The notes under the pieces are model-generated. The model saw only the letters and a list, made by a program, of their open reading frames with translations. It did not search any database and had not been told where the DNA came from. Made by a program: the position numbers and the translations under genes. From assembly GCF_002161675.1 (NCBI RefSeq), contig NZ_NFIH01000012.1, positions 1-64,000 of the forward strand: a stretch of DNA of 64,000 nt, in the 5' to 3' direction. The DNA comes from Pseudoflavonifractor sp. An44. Its GTDB lineage: Bacteria; Bacillota; Clostridia; Oscillospirales; Oscillospiraceae. Positions 1-7,440 of the stretch are shown here, in pieces. Within the stretch, counting starts at the first letter, position 1, and every line of letters starts with the position of its first letter.

Positions 1-59
1 CTACGGCCCCACCGCACAAAACAAAATAAAATCATTGGGGTTTCAAAAGGGGCGGGCCC

Positions 60-165
60 CTTTTGTGGCTTTTCGTCCATTTTGGCCAGTCAAAATGGAC
101 CCCAGCGGAGCGTCCCCGGGCGGGGCGCTGGTCTGCGCCTGAGAAATTGGAGAAGAGCAATCTCT
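60..165 (+). repeat. partial copy of a dispersed intergenic repeat (R1, 3' end)
   Basis: This stretch contains the inverted repeat TCCATTTTGGCC / GTCAAAATGGA followed by CCCAGCGGAGCGTCCC and a GCGCCTGAGAAAT block. The same pieces recur near 24480-24520 (opposite strand) and 59330-59545. It carries no gene. It looks like the right-hand end of the larger repeat described at 24480-24725. Confidence 0.7.
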
Positions 166-193
166 CAGTTTGCCCTGCGGGTAGTGGAAGCAA

Positions 194-233
194 CAAAAAA
201 CCGGAGAAGCAGAAGATTTCTGCCTCTCCGGTC
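194..233 (-). terminator. intrinsic terminator of the murE-argB fusion gene
   Basis: A 15-bp stem (200-214 with 218-232, one wobble pair) is followed on the minus strand by six T residues. It lies 17 bases past the stop codon of the fusion gene. Confidence 0.85.
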
Positions 234-249
234 GGTTTTTATTTGGCTT

Positions 250-2619
250 TTAGGGCGTGAGAATGGTGCCGGACACCCGCTGGTGCAGCACATCCAGCAG
301 CAGCACGTGCTCACAGTGTCCGTCCAAGATGGACACCTCGCCCACGCCGCTCTCCAGGGCGTGGAGGCAGCCCTGGACCTTGGGCACCATGCCCCCGGCG
401 ATGAGGCCGGCGTCCATGAGCTCTCTGGCCCGCTGGGCGTCCATGTGGGCCACGGCGGTCTTGGTGTTGTGGCTGTCAATGAGGATGCCTCCCACATCGG
501 TGAGGAACACCAGACGGTGGGCGTGGAGGGCCTCGGCGATGGCCTGGGCGGCGTCGTCGGCGTTGCAGTTGTACCCGGCCCCGTCGCCCCCGGCGATGGG
601 GGAGATGACGGGGAGGAAGCCAGCCCCCAGCAGAGTCTCCAGCAGGCGGGTGTCCACCTGGGTGATCTGACCCACCCGGCCCAGGGCGGGGTTCTTGCAC
701 TGGGCGGTGATGAGGTGGCCGTCCTTGCCGGACACACCCACCGCCGCCACGTCCAAATCGTTCAGGGCGGAGACAATGGACTTGTTCACCTGGGCGGACA
801 GGGCCATCTCCGCCACCCCCAGGGCGGCGTCGTCGGTGACCCGGTAGCCGTTTTCAAAGTGGGTGGGAACGTTGAGCCGCTCCAGCAGGGCGGTGATGTT
901 CTTGCCGCCGCCGTGGACCAGCACCACCCGCAGGCCCGCCATTTGCAGAGTGGCCACGTCCTGGAGGATGGAGTCCACCGCGCCGTCGGGGCCCAGGGCG
1001 GAGCCGCCGTACTTCACCACCACGGTCTGGCCTGCCATCTCCTTGAGGGCGGGGAGGACGGAGGAGATGGAGCGCACCTTCTCCAGGCCGTCCAGGCCGT
1101 GAATCACGTCATATTCTTGCAGGAAGGTCTTGGAGTAATCCACATCCGAGGGGGTGTCGATGTACTCCAGGCCCCGCTTCTGCCGGGTCTCTGCCCCCTT
1201 ACCGGTGATGAGAATCACGGTGGGCTTGTCGCAGCCCAAAATGGCCTGGCGAATGGCCTCGCCCCGGTTGGGCTGAATCTCATAGGCGCAGCCCTGCTCG
1301 GCCACATGGGTGGCGATCTCCTGGCAGATGGACACGGTGTCCTCCTCGCCGGAGTCCTCCTCAGTGAGCACCACCAGGTCGGAGTATTTGCCGGACACCT
1401 CACCCAGATCACGGCGGCGGTCCAGGGCCTTTTTGCCGGGACAGCCGAACACGGTGACAATGCGCCGCCCGGGGTACTCCTCCAGCACGGACTTGAACAG
1501 GGTCTCAAAGCTCATGCGGTTGTGGGCGTAGTCCACAATGGCGGTGATGTGGTCGTTGGCGTTGGTGTACACCTCCATGCGGCCGGGCACTCGGGCCTTC
1601 ATGAGGCCCACATAGATGCACTGCTGGGGGATGCCCAGGGCGTGGCACACGGCGATGGCGGCCAGGGCGTTCTCGGTGTTGAAGAGGCCCGGCATGGTCA
1701 GCTGGAACTCCCGGGACTGGCCCCCGGCGATGGTGACCCGGAAGATAATGTCGTTGCCCCGCTTGCGGATGTGGGAGCCGTACACGTCCGCCTTGGGGTT
1801 GGTGCGGGAGAAGGTGACCACCCGGCGGCAGTCCCGGCGGGCGGCCTCTTCCACCCGGTCGGCGTGGTCACAGTCCAGGTTGACGCAGGACACCTCCGCC
1901 TGGGCGAAGATCTTCAGCTTGGACTGGAAGTAGTCCTCAAAGTCGGGGTGCTCGATGGGGGAGATGTGGTCGGTGCCGATGTTCAAAAAACAGGCGGCGG
2001 CAAACCGGGTGCCCAGGGTGCGGTGGTACTTGAGCGCCTGGGAGGACACCTCCATGGTGAGATACCCCAGCCCCGAGGCCAGGGCATTGGCGAAGTGCTT
2101 TTGCAGCTCCAGAGGCTCGGGGGTGGTGAGGTGGGACTCGAACTCCTCCACGCCGTCGTAGGTGTCAATGGAGGAGATGACCCCGCAGCGCACCTTCCGG
2201 CTGGACAGATACTCGTCCAGGATATACTTGAGGTAGTAGGTGGTGGAGGACTTGCCCTTGGTTCCGGTGATGCCGATGACGTTCAGCAGCCGAGAGGGGT
2301 CATTGTAGTACAGCACCGCAAAGGGGGCGATGACCTGGCGCATGTCGGTGACATGGATGCAGGGCAGGTCCACCTCCGGGTAGGGGGTCTCACTGACATA
2401 GGCGAAAGCGCCCCGGTCGGCGGCCTGCTGCAGGTACTCGGGGCGGAAGTGGGCGCCCTTACACAGAAACAGGGTGCCGGGGACGACATTTTTGGAGTCG
2501 TAGGACACCAGCTCCACGGTGCGGGACAGGTCCAGCCCTGCGGGCAGGGGGGCGGCCAGTAGGTTTTTGGTGGTGAGGAGGGAGGTGTACTCCCCCAGGG
2601 AATATTTGGTCAGATTCAT
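250..2619 (-). CDS. murE/argB: MurE-type Mur ligase fused to acetylglutamate kinase (ArgB)
   Basis: A 789-aa protein with two complete enzyme halves. Residues about 1-505 are a MurE-type ligase (ADP-forming addition of the third stem-peptide amino acid to UDP-MurNAc-L-Ala-D-Glu). It has a P-loop GTKGKSS near residue 118, TTPEPLELQ, and the Mur C-terminal domain with DYAHN and FGCPGKKA. Residues about 512-789 are an acetylglutamate kinase, the second step towards ornithine, with KYGGS, HGGGKN, GYRVTD, NCNADDAA and GGMVPKV, so the kinase looks intact. The DNPR motif of diaminopimelate-adding MurE is replaced by EDSG around residue 421, which argues against DAP as substrate. The start is the ATG with GAGGTG seven bases upstream; upstream in-frame codons lack such a site. 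It is the last gene of a D-Asp ligase / racemase / fusion set. Both halves are clear by family motifs. Substrate choice is inference. Confidence 0.88.
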   Translation of the reverse strand: MNLTKYSLGEYTSLLTTKNLLAAPLPAGLDLSRTVELVSYDSKNVVPGTLFLCKGAHFRPEYLQQAADRGAFAYVSETPYPEVDLPCIHVTDMRQVIAPFAVLYYNDPSRLLNVIGITGTKGKSSTTYYLKYILDEYLSSRKVRCGVISSIDTYDGVEEFESHLTTPEPLELQKHFANALASGLGYLTMEVSSQALKYHRTLGTRFAAACFLNIGTDHISPIEHPDFEDYFQSKLKIFAQAEVSCVNLDCDHADRVEEAARRDCRRVVTFSRTNPKADVYGSHIRKRGNDIIFRVTIAGGQSREFQLTMPGLFNTENALAAIAVCHALGIPQQCIYVGLMKARVPGRMEVYTNANDHITAIVDYAHNRMSFETLFKSVLEEYPGRRIVTVFGCPGKKALDRRRDLGEVSGKYSDLVVLTEEDSGEEDTVSICQEIATHVAEQGCAYEIQPNRGEAIRQAILGCDKPTVILITGKGAETRQKRGLEYIDTPSDVDYSKTFLQEYDVIHGLDGLEKVRSISSVLPALKEMAGQTVVVKYGGSALGPDGAVDSILQDVATLQMAGLRVVLVHGGGKNITALLERLNVPTHFENGYRVTDDAALGVAEMALSAQVNKSIVSALNDLDVAAVGVSGKDGHLITAQCKNPALGRVGQITQVDTRLLETLLGAGFLPVISPIAGGDGAGYNCNADDAAQAIAEALHAHRLVFLTDVGGILIDSHNTKTAVAHMDAQRARELMDAGLIAGGMVPKVQGCLHALESGVGEVSILDGHCEHVLLLDVLHQRVSGTILTP

Positions 2620-2640
2620 ATCTAGACACCTCGATGATCG

Positions 2641-2795
2641 TCTTGGCAATGCCAGCATTGCCAAGAGAGAGTTGCAGCCCGCTGCGTCGCACGCGCAAAC
2701 GCGCACGCTTGCGGGCTGAGAAGTGTATTTTCCCATGCGCATGTCCTGGGAAAATACGTGATTTCAATTGATTTCCCCGCCTGCGGGCGGGGAAA
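2641..2795. repeat. three successive hairpins between racemase and murE-argB
   Basis: Perfect stems are TCTTGGCAATG (2641-2651 with 2656-2666), GTATTTTCCCA (2725-2735 with 2747-2757) and TTTCCCCGCC (2772-2781 with 2786-2795). A weaker GC-rich palindrome lies between the first two. The last stem could act as a weak terminator or mRNA stabiliser after the racemase gene, but it lacks a clear T-tract. Confidence 0.6.
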
Positions 2796-2827
2796 CTCTG
2801 CCGAGGGCTTTTTGGCCTACGGGGAAA

Positions 2828-3532
2828 TTAAATGGTGCGCAGCTGGTAGCCGCAGCGGGTGACGGCAGTCTCCGCCAACACCTCCATGGCATCCACATAG
2901 AAGGGGGGCAAGTTGTGGTAGGTGCGGAACACGGACAGCTCGGTGCAGGCCAGAATGGCGCAGTCACACCCGGCCTGACGCATGGCTTTGTCGATGGCGG
3001 CGAACTTCTCCCGGCTGCCCCGCTCGCCCTGCTTGATCTCGTCGTAGATAATGGACATCACCAGGGCCTGAATGGCGGCATCCGGGGCCACAGCCTCCAG
3101 CCCGTATTGGGCGCAGGCGGCCTGGTATAGCCCGGACTGGATGGTGCCGTCGGTGGCCAGAATGGCGGGACGGCGTCGGCCCTGGGCGTAGATGGCGGCG
3201 GCGGTCTCCCGAATCATGTGGAGAATGGGGGTGTGAAGCTCCCCTTGCAGCTTGTCCACAAAGTAGTGGGAGGTGTTGCAGGGGATGGCGATGGCGGTGC
3301 AGCCGCAGTCCTCCAGCAGCTTGGCGTCTCGAAGCAGCCGCTCATACAGGGCTTGGGTGTGCCCGGAAAGGATGGCGGCGGTGCGGTCGGGCATTTTGGT
3401 GTCGGACAGGATGAGAGTGGGCAGGTGCTCCTGGTCACAGCTGGCCTCGGTGCGGTCCAGCACATATTGATAGAAGACCTGGGTGGCCTGGGGGCCCATG
3501 CCCCCCAAAATGCCCAGCTTTTGTTCAGTCAT
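2828..3532 (-). CDS. aspartate/glutamate racemase family protein
   Basis: A 234-aa PLP-independent amino-acid racemase of the aspartate racemase type. The N-terminus has the family signature LGILGGMGPQAT. The two catalytic cysteines sit in PCNTSHYF (about residue 83) and ACTELS (about residue 193). Family length is about 230 aa, so it is complete. It follows the ATP-grasp ligase by 14 bases on the same strand. In Enterococcus faecium an aspartate racemase gene is paired with the D-aspartate ligase gene aslfm. By analogy this enzyme probably supplies D-aspartate to its neighbour. Glutamate or another acidic amino acid cannot be excluded from sequence alone. Confidence 0.85.
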   Translation of the reverse strand: MTEQKLGILGGMGPQATQVFYQYVLDRTEASCDQEHLPTLILSDTKMPDRTAAILSGHTQALYERLLRDAKLLEDCGCTAIAIPCNTSHYFVDKLQGELHTPILHMIRETAAAIYAQGRRRPAILATDGTIQSGLYQAACAQYGLEAVAPDAAIQALVMSIIYDEIKQGERGSREKFAAIDKAMRQAGCDCAILACTELSVFRTYHNLPPFYVDAMEVLAETAVTRCGYQLRTI

Positions 3533-3546
3533 ATTTGGAATCTCCC

Positions 3547-4764
3547 TTAGTTCTGGGGCTTTTTGCAGTACTGGCGGAAGCGGTGGATGTTGCCGATGTG
3601 GTTTTTCCACACCCGCAGGACTCGGCCCAGAGTGTAGTCGGGGCGGTACTCCATGGAGTGGTGGTCGGCCCCGGCCCGGATGAGGGCCTTCATCTGGGGG
3701 TGATAGTTCTTGGGGATGAACTCGTAGGCCAGAACCCGGGGAATCATCCGCCACAGGCTCTGGTTTTTCACCACGGTGAGGGGCAGGTCCTTGCCCTCGA
3801 TGAGATCCCCCACCAGGTAGGTGGCGATGTTGTGCCCCGACCCGGTGACATAGTAGTTGGAGCGGCCCTGGCGGCAGTTGATCTCAAAGGCCTTGTACTT
3901 GCCGTCCCGCTGGTCGTACTTGATGTCGAAGTTGGAGAAGCCCACGTACCCCAGGTCCTCCAGCATCCCCCGAATCTTGTCGCACAGCTCCTGCTGGTGC
4001 TCGGTGATGATGACGGCATGGTTGCCGATGCCGTGGGGGGAGTGCTCCTCCAGCAGCACGTGGCCCAGGCACATGAGCTTGACCTTGCCGTGCTGGTCGG
4101 AGTAGTTGGTCAGTACCCGCATGTAGGTGTCGTCCCCGGGAATGAACTCCTGGAGAATCATTTTGCCCGGATACCCGGCGGCGTACACCTCGTCCAGGGC
4201 GGCCAGCAGGTCCTCCCAGGTGTCGCACAGGTACACCTTCTTCAGCTCCCGGTGTCCGGTGGCCCAGTAGGCCACGCCGTCGGCGGGCTTGGCGATGTAG
4301 GGGGCGCCGAAGGGGGGCTTAAAGTCGTGGCCCATCTCTTTGGAGTAGACAAAGGTGGTGGGGTGGTCGATGCCGTAGCGGTCACACAGGGCGTAGAACT
4401 GCTCTTTGTCGGTGAGCTGGTCCAGCATCTCCCCGGAGATGTAGTTGCACTTGACGTTTTCGGGGAACTTGTCTTTCAGGTGGGCGGCCAGCTTCACATA
4501 GCTGTCGCCGCAGCCGATGACCAGCACCGTCTTGGGGTGTACTTCCCGGGCCACGTCGGTGACGTTTTTCAAAAAGGCGTCGGCGTCTTCATTCTCCAGA
4601 CAGGGGCGGTAGTCGATGATGGAGGAGAAGGCGCAGGGGAAGGTGGCGGCGAACTTGCCAAAGGCAATGCTCTTCACCCCATAGGCCTCGTGGAAGGCCC
4701 GGGCCACGCTGTATACGTTGATGTCCCCGCCGAAGAGCAGGGGCTGGAAGGAACAGGTTTCCAT
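3547..4764 (-). CDS. ATP-grasp D-aspartate ligase (Aslfm-like)
   Basis: A 405-aa ATP-grasp ligase. From memory it follows the Enterococcus faecium D-aspartate ligase closely: an N-terminal NVYSVARAFHEAYG block, VIGCGDSY, then FIPGDDTYMRV and MCLGHVLLEE in the ATP-grasp core, and the metal-binding end FEINCRQGRSNYY. Aslfm adds D-Asp to the side-chain amine of residue 3 of cytoplasmic UDP-MurNAc-pentapeptide, starting a cross-bridge. The ATG at 4764 was chosen because AAGGAG lies about ten bases upstream; a TTG at 4794 would be the longer alternative. It is first in a minus-strand set with the racemase and the MurE-ArgB fusion, which supports a cell-wall precursor role. The exact acceptor (Lys, Orn or other) is not visible in the sequence. 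Confidence 0.82.
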   Translation of the reverse strand: METCSFQPLLFGGDINVYSVARAFHEAYGVKSIAFGKFAATFPCAFSSIIDYRPCLENEDADAFLKNVTDVAREVHPKTVLVIGCGDSYVKLAAHLKDKFPENVKCNYISGEMLDQLTDKEQFYALCDRYGIDHPTTFVYSKEMGHDFKPPFGAPYIAKPADGVAYWATGHRELKKVYLCDTWEDLLAALDEVYAAGYPGKMILQEFIPGDDTYMRVLTNYSDQHGKVKLMCLGHVLLEEHSPHGIGNHAVIITEHQQELCDKIRGMLEDLGYVGFSNFDIKYDQRDGKYKAFEINCRQGRSNYYVTGSGHNIATYLVGDLIEGKDLPLTVVKNQSLWRMIPRVLAYEFIPKNYHPQMKALIRAGADHHSMEYRPDYTLGRVLRVWKNHIGNIHRFRQYCKKPQN

Positions 4765-4813
4765 GGGAATAGGACTCCTTACTATATATTTCAAATCAAT
4801 GCGATGGAGGAAA

Positions 4814-5057
4814 TAAATGAATAGTGAATAATGAAGAATGAATAATTATGGTGTGCCGCATGGCGGCACGGATTTTATTGGCAGGGCGTAGGGGAGGGGC
4901 TTGCCCCTCCCGAATTTCCCAGGGCAGCGCCAGGGAACCGGCGGGCCGGGCAAGCCCGGCCCCTACCCCCTCTACCGATGTCCACCCAATGACCTGGGAG
5001 AAACGACCAGACCGGAGGGCCTGCATTCTTCATTTTTCATTCTTCGTTCTTCATTAT
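4814..5057 (+). mobile_element. MITE-like repeat, copy 1
   Basis: About 244 bases without a gene. AT-rich arms built on ATGAAGAATG / CATTCTTCATT form imperfect terminal inverted repeats around GTGCCG..CGGCAC and a GC-rich core, GGGGAGGGGCTTGCCCCTCCC plus GGCCGGGCAAGCCCGGCC. The right arm abuts the rel stop codon. Copy 2 at 10290-10528 is nearly its reverse complement. No transposase is encoded, so it would be non-autonomous. Confidence 0.75.
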
Positions 5058-5058
5058 T

Positions 5059-7302
5059 TTATCCCTTTGCTCTCTGTACTAAGAACACGCCCTGAATCTG
5101 GGACAGCTTATTGATGACTCCGGTGAGCTCGTTGCGGTCCTTCACCGACAGCTCCAGGAAGATGGTGGCGTAGCCGTCGGGCTGGGAGCGGGCGGAGAGG
5201 TTGTTCACCTTCACCTTCTGAGTGGACAGGGCCATGGCCACGTCCAGGGCCAGGCCGTCCCGGTCCTTGGCGGAGATCTCCAGGGAGGTGCGGTAGTTGA
5301 TCTGATCGCCCTCCACCCAGGACACGGCCACCCAGCGGCCTGCCTCCTCCGGCTTGCGGCGCAGGGGGTCGGCGTTGGGGCAGTCTTTGCGGTGGATGGA
5401 CACGCCATAGCCCCGGGTGATGAAGCCCACCACCGGGTCTCCAGGGACGGGGGTGCAGCACTTGGAGAACTTGACGGTGCAGTTGTCCAGCCCCTCCACC
5501 AGAATGCCGCTGGAGGAGTGGCGGGGCTTTTGGCCCGTGGGAGTGGACACCTTGGCCGCGGCGGGGAAGATGGTGTCTCCCTTGGCCAGAGAGGCCTGGA
5601 GCACCTTCTGCTCCGCCTTGTGCTGGTCGTCCCGAATGATGCGCTGCAACTCCTCCTTGATGCGGGCCACCGCCTTCTGGGCGGACATGCCGCCGTAGCC
5701 GATGGCGGCGTATACCTCATCCAGGGACCCGTAGCGCAGCCGCCGCAGCAGAGCGTCGGTGACCTCGGGGGTGGTGGTGATGGAGGCCATGGTCAGGCCC
5801 ATGTGCTTCAGCTCGGTCTCAAAGGCGGCCCGTCCGGTGGCGATGTTCTCCTCCCGGCGCTCCTTTTTGAACCACTGGCGGATTTTGTTTCGCGCCTCGT
5901 TGGACTTACAGATTTTCATCCAGTCCCGGCTGGGGCCTCGGGCGGCCTTGGAGGTGATGATCTCCACAATGTCCCCGTTTTTCAGGGGGGTGTCATAGGT
6001 GACAATGCGCCCATTGACCCGGGCGCCCGTCATGGAGTTGCCCACGGCGGAGTGGATGGAGTAGGCAAAGTCGATGGGGGTGGCCCCGGCGGGCAGGCTC
6101 TTCACGTCTCCGTTGGGGGTGAACACGAACACCTCGTCGGCGAACATATCCACCTTCAAGGTGCTGACAAATTCCTCGGCGTCGGTGTCCTGCTGGCTCT
6201 CCAGCAGTTTGCGCACCCACTCAAACTCCTTCTCACTGCCCAGCTTGTCGTTGGCCAGCCCCTGCTTGTACTTCCAGTGGGCGGCCACGCCGTACTCGGC
6301 GGTCTGGTGCATCTCCCAGGTGCGGATTTGCACCTCGAAGGGGATGCCGTCCCGGCCAATGACGGTGGTGTGCAGGGACTGATAGCCGTTGGGCTTGGGG
6401 GTGCCGATGTAGTCTTTGAACCGGCCCAGCACCGGGTTATACATGTCGTGGATGGAGCCCAGCACATTATAGCAGCTGGGGATGTCTGGGACAATGACGC
6501 GGAAGGCATATAAATCAAAAATTTCCTTGAAATTTTTGTTCTGTGTGTACATCTTCCGGTACAGGGAGTAGATGTGCTTGACCCGGCCGTACACCTTGCA
6601 CTGGATGCCGTCGGCGGCCAGCCGCTCCTCCAGCTGCTGCTGGATGTTGGAGAAGAACTGGGCGTTGCGGGTGGTGATGCTCTCCAGCTCCTGCTCCACT
6701 TCCTCATAGCCGATGGGGTCCAGGTAGCGCAGGGAGATGTCCTCCAGCTCCCACTTGATGCGCTGCATACCTAAGCGGTGGGCGATGGGGGCGTAGATCT
6801 CCATGGTCTCCAGAGCCTTCTCCCGCTGCTTCTTCTCCGACTGGTACTGGAGGGTGCGCATGTTGTGCAGGCGGTCGCACAGCTTGATGAGGATGACCCG
6901 CACGTCCTGGGCCATGGCCATGAACATCTTGCGCAGGTTCTCCATCTGCTCCTCTTCCTTGGAGGTGTACTGCATCCGGGTCAGCTTGGTGACCCCCTCC
7001 ACCAGGTCCGCCACCGTGGAGCCAAAGAGTTTGGCAATGTCGTCGTGGGAGGCGTCGGTGTCCTCAATGCAGTCGTGGAGCAGGGCGGCGATGATGGAGT
7101 CCAAATCCAGGTCCAGCTCGTTGACAATCTCCGCCACCGCCAGGGGGTGGGTGATGTAGGGCTCTCCGCTCTTGCGCAGCTGGGTGCCGTGGTGGGCGTT
7201 GGCGTAGTCAAAGGCAGTGCGCAGCCGCTTCACATCGGCGTTGGGGTTGCGCTGAAGCACCTGTTGCTCCAGAGCCTGGTAGCGTGTTTCGATGGATTCC
7301 AT
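5059..7302 (-). CDS. relA: bifunctional (p)ppGpp synthetase/hydrolase
   Basis: A 747-aa long RSH protein that makes and degrades the stringent-response alarmone (p)ppGpp. The order is an N-terminal HD hydrolase domain with intact HDCIEDTD (about residue 54), a synthetase domain with RFKD (the RxKD form of bifunctional enzymes), GYQSLHTTV and EVQIRT, then TGS (VFVFTPNGD), a helical/Cys-containing segment with FSKCCTPVPGD and a C-terminal ACT domain. The ATG at 7302 has GGAGGT six bases upstream; the ATG six bases earlier would abut the ribosome site. recJ lies just upstream on the same strand, as in many Firmicutes, although the usual apt gene is not between them here. Its 3' end touches a MITE-like repeat. 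Confidence 0.96.
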   Translation of the reverse strand: MESIETRYQALEQQVLQRNPNADVKRLRTAFDYANAHHGTQLRKSGEPYITHPLAVAEIVNELDLDLDSIIAALLHDCIEDTDASHDDIAKLFGSTVADLVEGVTKLTRMQYTSKEEEQMENLRKMFMAMAQDVRVILIKLCDRLHNMRTLQYQSEKKQREKALETMEIYAPIAHRLGMQRIKWELEDISLRYLDPIGYEEVEQELESITTRNAQFFSNIQQQLEERLAADGIQCKVYGRVKHIYSLYRKMYTQNKNFKEIFDLYAFRVIVPDIPSCYNVLGSIHDMYNPVLGRFKDYIGTPKPNGYQSLHTTVIGRDGIPFEVQIRTWEMHQTAEYGVAAHWKYKQGLANDKLGSEKEFEWVRKLLESQQDTDAEEFVSTLKVDMFADEVFVFTPNGDVKSLPAGATPIDFAYSIHSAVGNSMTGARVNGRIVTYDTPLKNGDIVEIITSKAARGPSRDWMKICKSNEARNKIRQWFKKERREENIATGRAAFETELKHMGLTMASITTTPEVTDALLRRLRYGSLDEVYAAIGYGGMSAQKAVARIKEELQRIIRDDQHKAEQKVLQASLAKGDTIFPAAAKVSTPTGQKPRHSSSGILVEGLDNCTVKFSKCCTPVPGDPVVGFITRGYGVSIHRKDCPNADPLRRKPEEAGRWVAVSWVEGDQINYRTSLEISAKDRDGLALDVAMALSTQKVKVNNLSARSQPDGYATIFLELSVKDRNELTGVINKLSQIQGVFLVQRAKG

Positions 7303-7378
7303 GGTCATACCTCCTCGGGCGTCCGGGCAACGGACACGGGCGTGGGCCGGGCCCACACAAAACTCTCTCTCCATAGTC

Positions 7379-7395
7379 TGGACCAATCTGGTCCA
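7379..7395. promoter_or_regulatory. perfect inverted repeat upstream of rel
   Basis: TGGACCA-ATC-TGGTCCA, a 7-bp perfect inverted repeat in the 138-base gap between recJ and rel, about 80 bases before the rel start. It could be an operator or a small hairpin. No known binding protein is recognised. Confidence 0.35.
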
Positions 7396-7440
7396 GGGTC
7401 ATACCATAACATGGGGAATATACAGAAAATGGGGGCGGAT

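Noticed and set aside
4878-4965. GC-rich palindromes as a structured RNA or terminator
   Set aside because: The same sequence recurs at several loci in both orientations with AT-rich arms and no T-tract, which fits a dispersed repeat better.
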